A stretch of DNA of 8,734 bases from Verrucomicrobiales bacterium (lineage in GTDB: Bacteria > Verrucomicrobiota > Verrucomicrobiia > Verrucomicrobiales > DEV007): assembly GCA_013003335.1 (NCBI GenBank), contig JABDJT010000227.1, forward strand, positions 1-8,734. The letters run 5' to 3'. The position numbers and the translations under genes are program-made. Below the pieces are notes generated by a model, which was not told the DNA's origin, did not search any database, and saw only the letters and a list, made by a program, of their open reading frames with translations. This document shows, one piece after another, positions 5,988-8,734 of the stretch. Position 1 is the first letter of the stretch; every line of letters starts with the position of its first letter.

Positions 5988-7470
5988 CGTACTTTTTCGG
6001 TTTCCCAACCGCTGGTCTTGGCGGCGCTTCGGGAGGCTCGACACCTTCAGCGCGCATGACGGTTTCGACGGCCTCGATCGTCGCCGGAGCCGGTTTGAAA
6101 TTTCCCGGGCGGAATCCCTGAGCCAGTAGAAGCGGGGTGCGTCCGCGCTTGTTTTTCCGATTCCAGATTTTGATGTCGGCCCCGTTTTCGGCGAGAAAAG
6201 CGACCATTTTGGGAAGAGATTTGTAGGCGGCACCGTGCATCGCGGTTTCGCCGTTCTTGTCGACGGCATTGATGTCAGCCCCCTGTCCGAGAAGCCAGGC
6301 GACCGTTTCGAGGCATTCCTCCTCCGTTCCGGCTTCTTCAGTCGGGGCATGCGTTCCCTGGCCGGCGGCGGCCATCAGCGGCGTGGTGCCGTCTTCGTTG
6401 GTAATTCTTAGATCCGCGCCGTTTTCGGCAAGCAGTTTCAAAAACGCGAGATCGGCGGTTTTCGCGGCCAGCAAAGAAGGAGTCGCGCCTTTCGTGCCGA
6501 GTTTGTGTCCTCCTGAGCTACCGCGTTTCAGCTTCGAGTTTGGGTCGGCTCTGAATTTCGTGAGAAGAAGTTCCGCAAATTCCAGACTGGTCAACTTCCC
6601 CGAACCAGTCGGGGGCGGCATACCGCCAAAATCGTCCCCGCGGTTGGGTTTGCGAACTTTGGATAGCAAGTGGAGCGGAGCGAGTCCGGAACGCTGATCG
6701 TTCGGATCAGCTCCAGCCTTGAGCAAAACGGTGGCGAGTTCAAAATGCCCGTTCTCGACCGCAAAGCGGAGGGCTGAAGTGCCCTTTGGCGGTCGCCGGC
6801 CGCCACCGCCGGACTGAGTCACGGAGTTCACATCGACGCCGGAATCGAGCAGGATTTTAACCACTTCGATCTTTCCCTCGCGGGCCGCAAATAGCAGCGG
6901 AGTGAGTCCGGATTTCAGGGGTTTTTGCGGATCAGCTCCAGCCCCGATGAGAATCTTCACGACGTCCGCGTGGCCCTCCGCCGCGGCCCACATCAGCGAG
7001 GTCTGACCTTTGTCGTTGGTGGCATCGATCCGAGCTTCCCGGTCGAGCAGCAGTTTGACGAGATCCGGTTTTCCAGTCCGGGCGGCGATCATTAGCGGGG
7101 TTTCAGCGCCTCGATTCTCGCGGTTCGGATCCGCCCCTGCTTCGATCAAAAGCCCTGCGGTGACGGCATTCCCGTTTGTGCAGGCCAGGGAAAGCGGCGT
7201 CGCATCAAACCTGTTTCTCGCGTCCGGTTTTCCACCGGCTTCGAGGAGAGTTTTGACTACTTGTTCCCGATCGTGATACGCCGCCCAATGCAGCGCGGTC
7301 GTTCCGTCGGGTTGCGCGGCGTTCGGGTCCGCTTTTTCTGTGAGCGCTTTCTCGACTGCCCGCCAGTTCTGGGCTTCGGCGAGGTCGGACAGGTCGTCTG
7401 CGTAGAACGACCACGGGAATGATAGAAGAAACGCGAAAACCGGATTCCGAAACGCCCTCATTTTTCTCAC
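5980..7470 (-). CDS. Exported ankyrin-repeat protein, coupled to DUF1552
   Basis: A 496-residue protein with a signal peptide (hydrophobic core PVFAFLLSFPWSFYA, cleavage near A24), followed by about ten ankyrin repeats filling most of the chain. Clear repeat starts are TALHWAAYHD, TPLSLACTNG, TPLMIAARTG, TSLMWAAAEG, TPLLFAAREG, SALRFAVENG, APLHLLSKVR, TPSLLAAKTA, TPLMAAAGQG and TAMHGAAYKS. Three repeats carry insertions: a Gly/Arg linker (SGGGGRRPPKG), a long loop around FGGMPPPTGSG, and an acidic loop EEAGTEEE. Ankyrin repeats bind proteins, so it probably acts as an extracytoplasmic scaffold, perhaps for the DUF1552 partner. The start is uncertain. GTG at 7470 overlaps the DUF1552 stop as GTGA, while ATG at 7461 would give 493 residues and starts five bases after that stop. 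Both imply translational coupling. Confidence 0.9.
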   Translation of the reverse strand: MRKMRAFRNPVFAFLLSFPWSFYADDLSDLAEAQNWRAVEKALTEKADPNAAQPDGTTALHWAAYHDREQVVKTLLEAGGKPDARNRFDATPLSLACTNGNAVTAGLLIEAGADPNRENRGAETPLMIAARTGKPDLVKLLLDREARIDATNDKGQTSLMWAAAEGHADVVKILIGAGADPQKPLKSGLTPLLFAAREGKIEVVKILLDSGVDVNSVTQSGGGGRRPPKGTSALRFAVENGHFELATVLLKAGADPNDQRSGLAPLHLLSKVRKPNRGDDFGGMPPPTGSGKLTSLEFAELLLTKFRADPNSKLKRGSSGGHKLGTKGATPSLLAAKTADLAFLKLLAENGADLRITNEDGTTPLMAAAGQGTHAPTEEAGTEEECLETVAWLLGQGADINAVDKNGETAMHGAAYKSLPKMVAFLAENGADIKIWNRKNKRGRTPLLLAQGFRPGNFKPAPATIEAVETVMRAEGVEPPEAPPRPAVGKPKKYEN

Positions 7471-8734
7471 AAAGCCACCATCCCGTCGCTGTCGGCGAAT
7501 TTTTCGAGGCGGACGCCAGCTTTATCGAGCAGGGTCAGGTGCAGGTTCGCGAGCGGCTCGGGTTGCTTATAGCGCACGTGGCGGTTCCCTTTCACGCCCA
7601 CCGAATTTCCGCCCGCCACTAGAATCGGAAGGTTGGTGTGATCATGCACGTTCGGGTTGCCCATTCCGCTGCCGTAAAGAATCAGCGAATGATCGAGTAG
7701 AGTGCCGGTTCCTTCCTCCGTCGCAGCGAGTTTTTCCAAAAATTCGGCAAAGAGCGAGACGTGGAAGGCATTGATTTTCGACATCTTCTCAATTTTTTCC
7801 GAATCATTCCCATGGTGGGAAAGTGGGTGATGCGGGTCCGGCACGCCGATTTCGGGATAGGTGCGGTTGCTGGTTTCGCGGGCGAGCTGGTATGTCATAA
7901 CTCGGGTCACGTCCCCCTGCATCGCAAGAATTTGCAGGTCAAACATCAGACGCGCGTGATCGGCGTAGGCTGCCGGAACGCCGACGGGACGATCCAGATC
8001 CGGAGTTGGATTCTCCGCCACACCCGTTTCAGCTTTTTGGATTCGACGTTCCACCTCACGGACGGAATCGAGGTAACCATCCACCCGGGCACGATCGGCG
8101 GGGCCGAGTTCGCGCTTCAGGCGCGCCATATCCTCTTTCACGAAATCGAGCAGGCTGGCCCGTTTACGAAGCGCGGCCTGCCGGTCAGCTTTGCTACCTC
8201 CGTCGCCGAAAAGCTTTTCAAAAACGAGTCGAGGATGCGCCTCAGCGGGAAGCGGGGTGGTCGGTGAGGACCACGAAAGATTATTTTGATACACACAGGC
8301 GTAACCGTTGTCGCACTGACCGACGGTTTGCATGAGATCCATCGCCAGTTCCAGCGATGGCAATTGCGTTTCACCGCCGATTTCTTTCGCGGCGATCTGA
8401 TCGACCGTCGTGCCGAGATAGTAATCCGTGCTCTCGGTGTGCTTCGCTTTTGCCGCGCTGAGAAAGGCCGAATTGGACGTGGCGTGTGTGCCGGGATAGG
8501 CATTTTTCAGCTCAAAATTCGTGAAGGCGTTGACCTGTTGCTTCACCGGCTCAAGGGATTTCAAAATCGGTGAGAGTTGATCCAGCGTGTCCCTGCTTTC
8601 CGGTGTCCAGCGACTGAGATCGGCACCCATCGGCATGAAAACGAAGCCAAGACGCTTCACCGGATTGGCGGACGTTGCCGAAAGAGCCGTGCCGGCGGGG
8701 ACCATCGCGTCCAACAGGGGAAGGGCAACGGCTC
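7467..8734 (-). CDS. DUF1552 (HxxSHH) exported protein, second copy, 5' end cut off by the window
   Basis: The 421 visible residues begin AVALPLLDAMVPAG, the end of the Tat-like signal region typical of the family. The start codon and roughly 15-25 residues therefore lie beyond base 8734. The DUF1552 hallmarks are present: C-D-N-G-Y-A-C (Cys codon at 8315-8313), VFEKLFGDG, and H-P-L-S-H-H within GVPDPHHPLSHHGND (bases 7832-7812). The C-terminal YGSGMGNPNVHDHTNLPI block and the ending ANLHLTLLDKAGV align with the copy at 4612-5937. Elsewhere the two are clearly diverged, so this is not a recent duplication. The function is unknown. The tight overlap with the ankyrin gene shows one operon. In this family a DUF1592/cytochrome-like gene often lies just upstream, which would be outside the window. 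A TTG at 8714 is not the start, because the family-like reading frame continues upstream of it. Confidence 0.93.
   Translation of the reverse strand, partial: AVALPLLDAMVPAGTALSATSANPVKRLGFVFMPMGADLSRWTPESRDTLDQLSPILKSLEPVKQQVNAFTNFELKNAYPGTHATSNSAFLSAAKAKHTESTDYYLGTTVDQIAAKEIGGETQLPSLELAMDLMQTVGQCDNGYACVYQNNLSWSSPTTPLPAEAHPRLVFEKLFGDGGSKADRQAALRKRASLLDFVKEDMARLKRELGPADRARVDGYLDSVREVERRIQKAETGVAENPTPDLDRPVGVPAAYADHARLMFDLQILAMQGDVTRVMTYQLARETSNRTYPEIGVPDPHHPLSHHGNDSEKIEKMSKINAFHVSLFAEFLEKLAATEEGTGTLLDHSLILYGSGMGNPNVHDHTNLPILVAGGNSVGVKGNRHVRYKQPEPLANLHLTLLDKAGVRLEKFADSDGMVAL

Noticed and set aside
8703..8714. TTG at 8714 as the start of the second DUF1552 gene
   Set aside because: The frame continues upstream as AVALP, part of the signal region typical of this family, so the true start lies outside the window.
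8710..8719. TCCAACAGGG as a third copy of the palindromic element
   Set aside because: It matches only ten bases and falls in codons for the family-conserved PLLDA of DUF1552. The partner arm would fall beyond base 8734 and cannot be seen, but the coding explanation is sufficient.

Overview
The window reads as a chromosomal segment of a member of the Planctomycetes-Verrucomicrobia group, more likely a verrucomicrobium. I infer this from the gene families: a formylglycine-type sulfatase, a pseudopilin with a short processing-associated DGH tail, two DUF1552 (HxxSHH) exported proteins, and an exported ankyrin-repeat protein coupled to one of them. Most genes also lack a Shine-Dalgarno (SD) sequence. 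The species cannot be named from this sequence alone.

Layout from left to right. (1) A minus-strand sulfatase runs off the left edge, so its C-terminus is missing. (2) An AT-rich divergent spacer separates it from a plus-strand prepilin-like protein, which ends at a strong intrinsic terminator. (3) A plus-strand exported protein with a PepSY-like domain and a basic Gln/Pro-rich tail follows its own AT-rich leader. (4) It converges on a minus-strand AEC-family membrane transporter. (5) A divergent spacer leads to a plus-strand DUF1552 protein standing alone. (6) That gene converges on a minus-strand pair: a second DUF1552 gene, running off the right edge, and an ankyrin-repeat gene that overlaps its stop codon. 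No gene-free stretch exceeds 300 bases; the longest is 2430-2644.

Five of the seven proteins have an export or prepilin signal and one is a membrane transporter, so the region mainly serves the cell envelope. The seventh, the right-hand DUF1552 protein, is very probably exported too, but its N-terminus is cut off. The clearest partnership is the DUF1552-ankyrin pair, which shares a GTGA stop/start overlap. The other genes look like separate transcription units.

The main feature not explained by the genes is a 48-base palindromic element found twice, at 3476-3523 and 5940-5987. Each copy sits exactly at a convergent gene junction. Its arms are near-identical and its loop differs. It may be a repeated bidirectional terminator or a small dispersed palindromic element. 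I see no defence system, CRISPR array, RNA gene, transposase or prophage gene.
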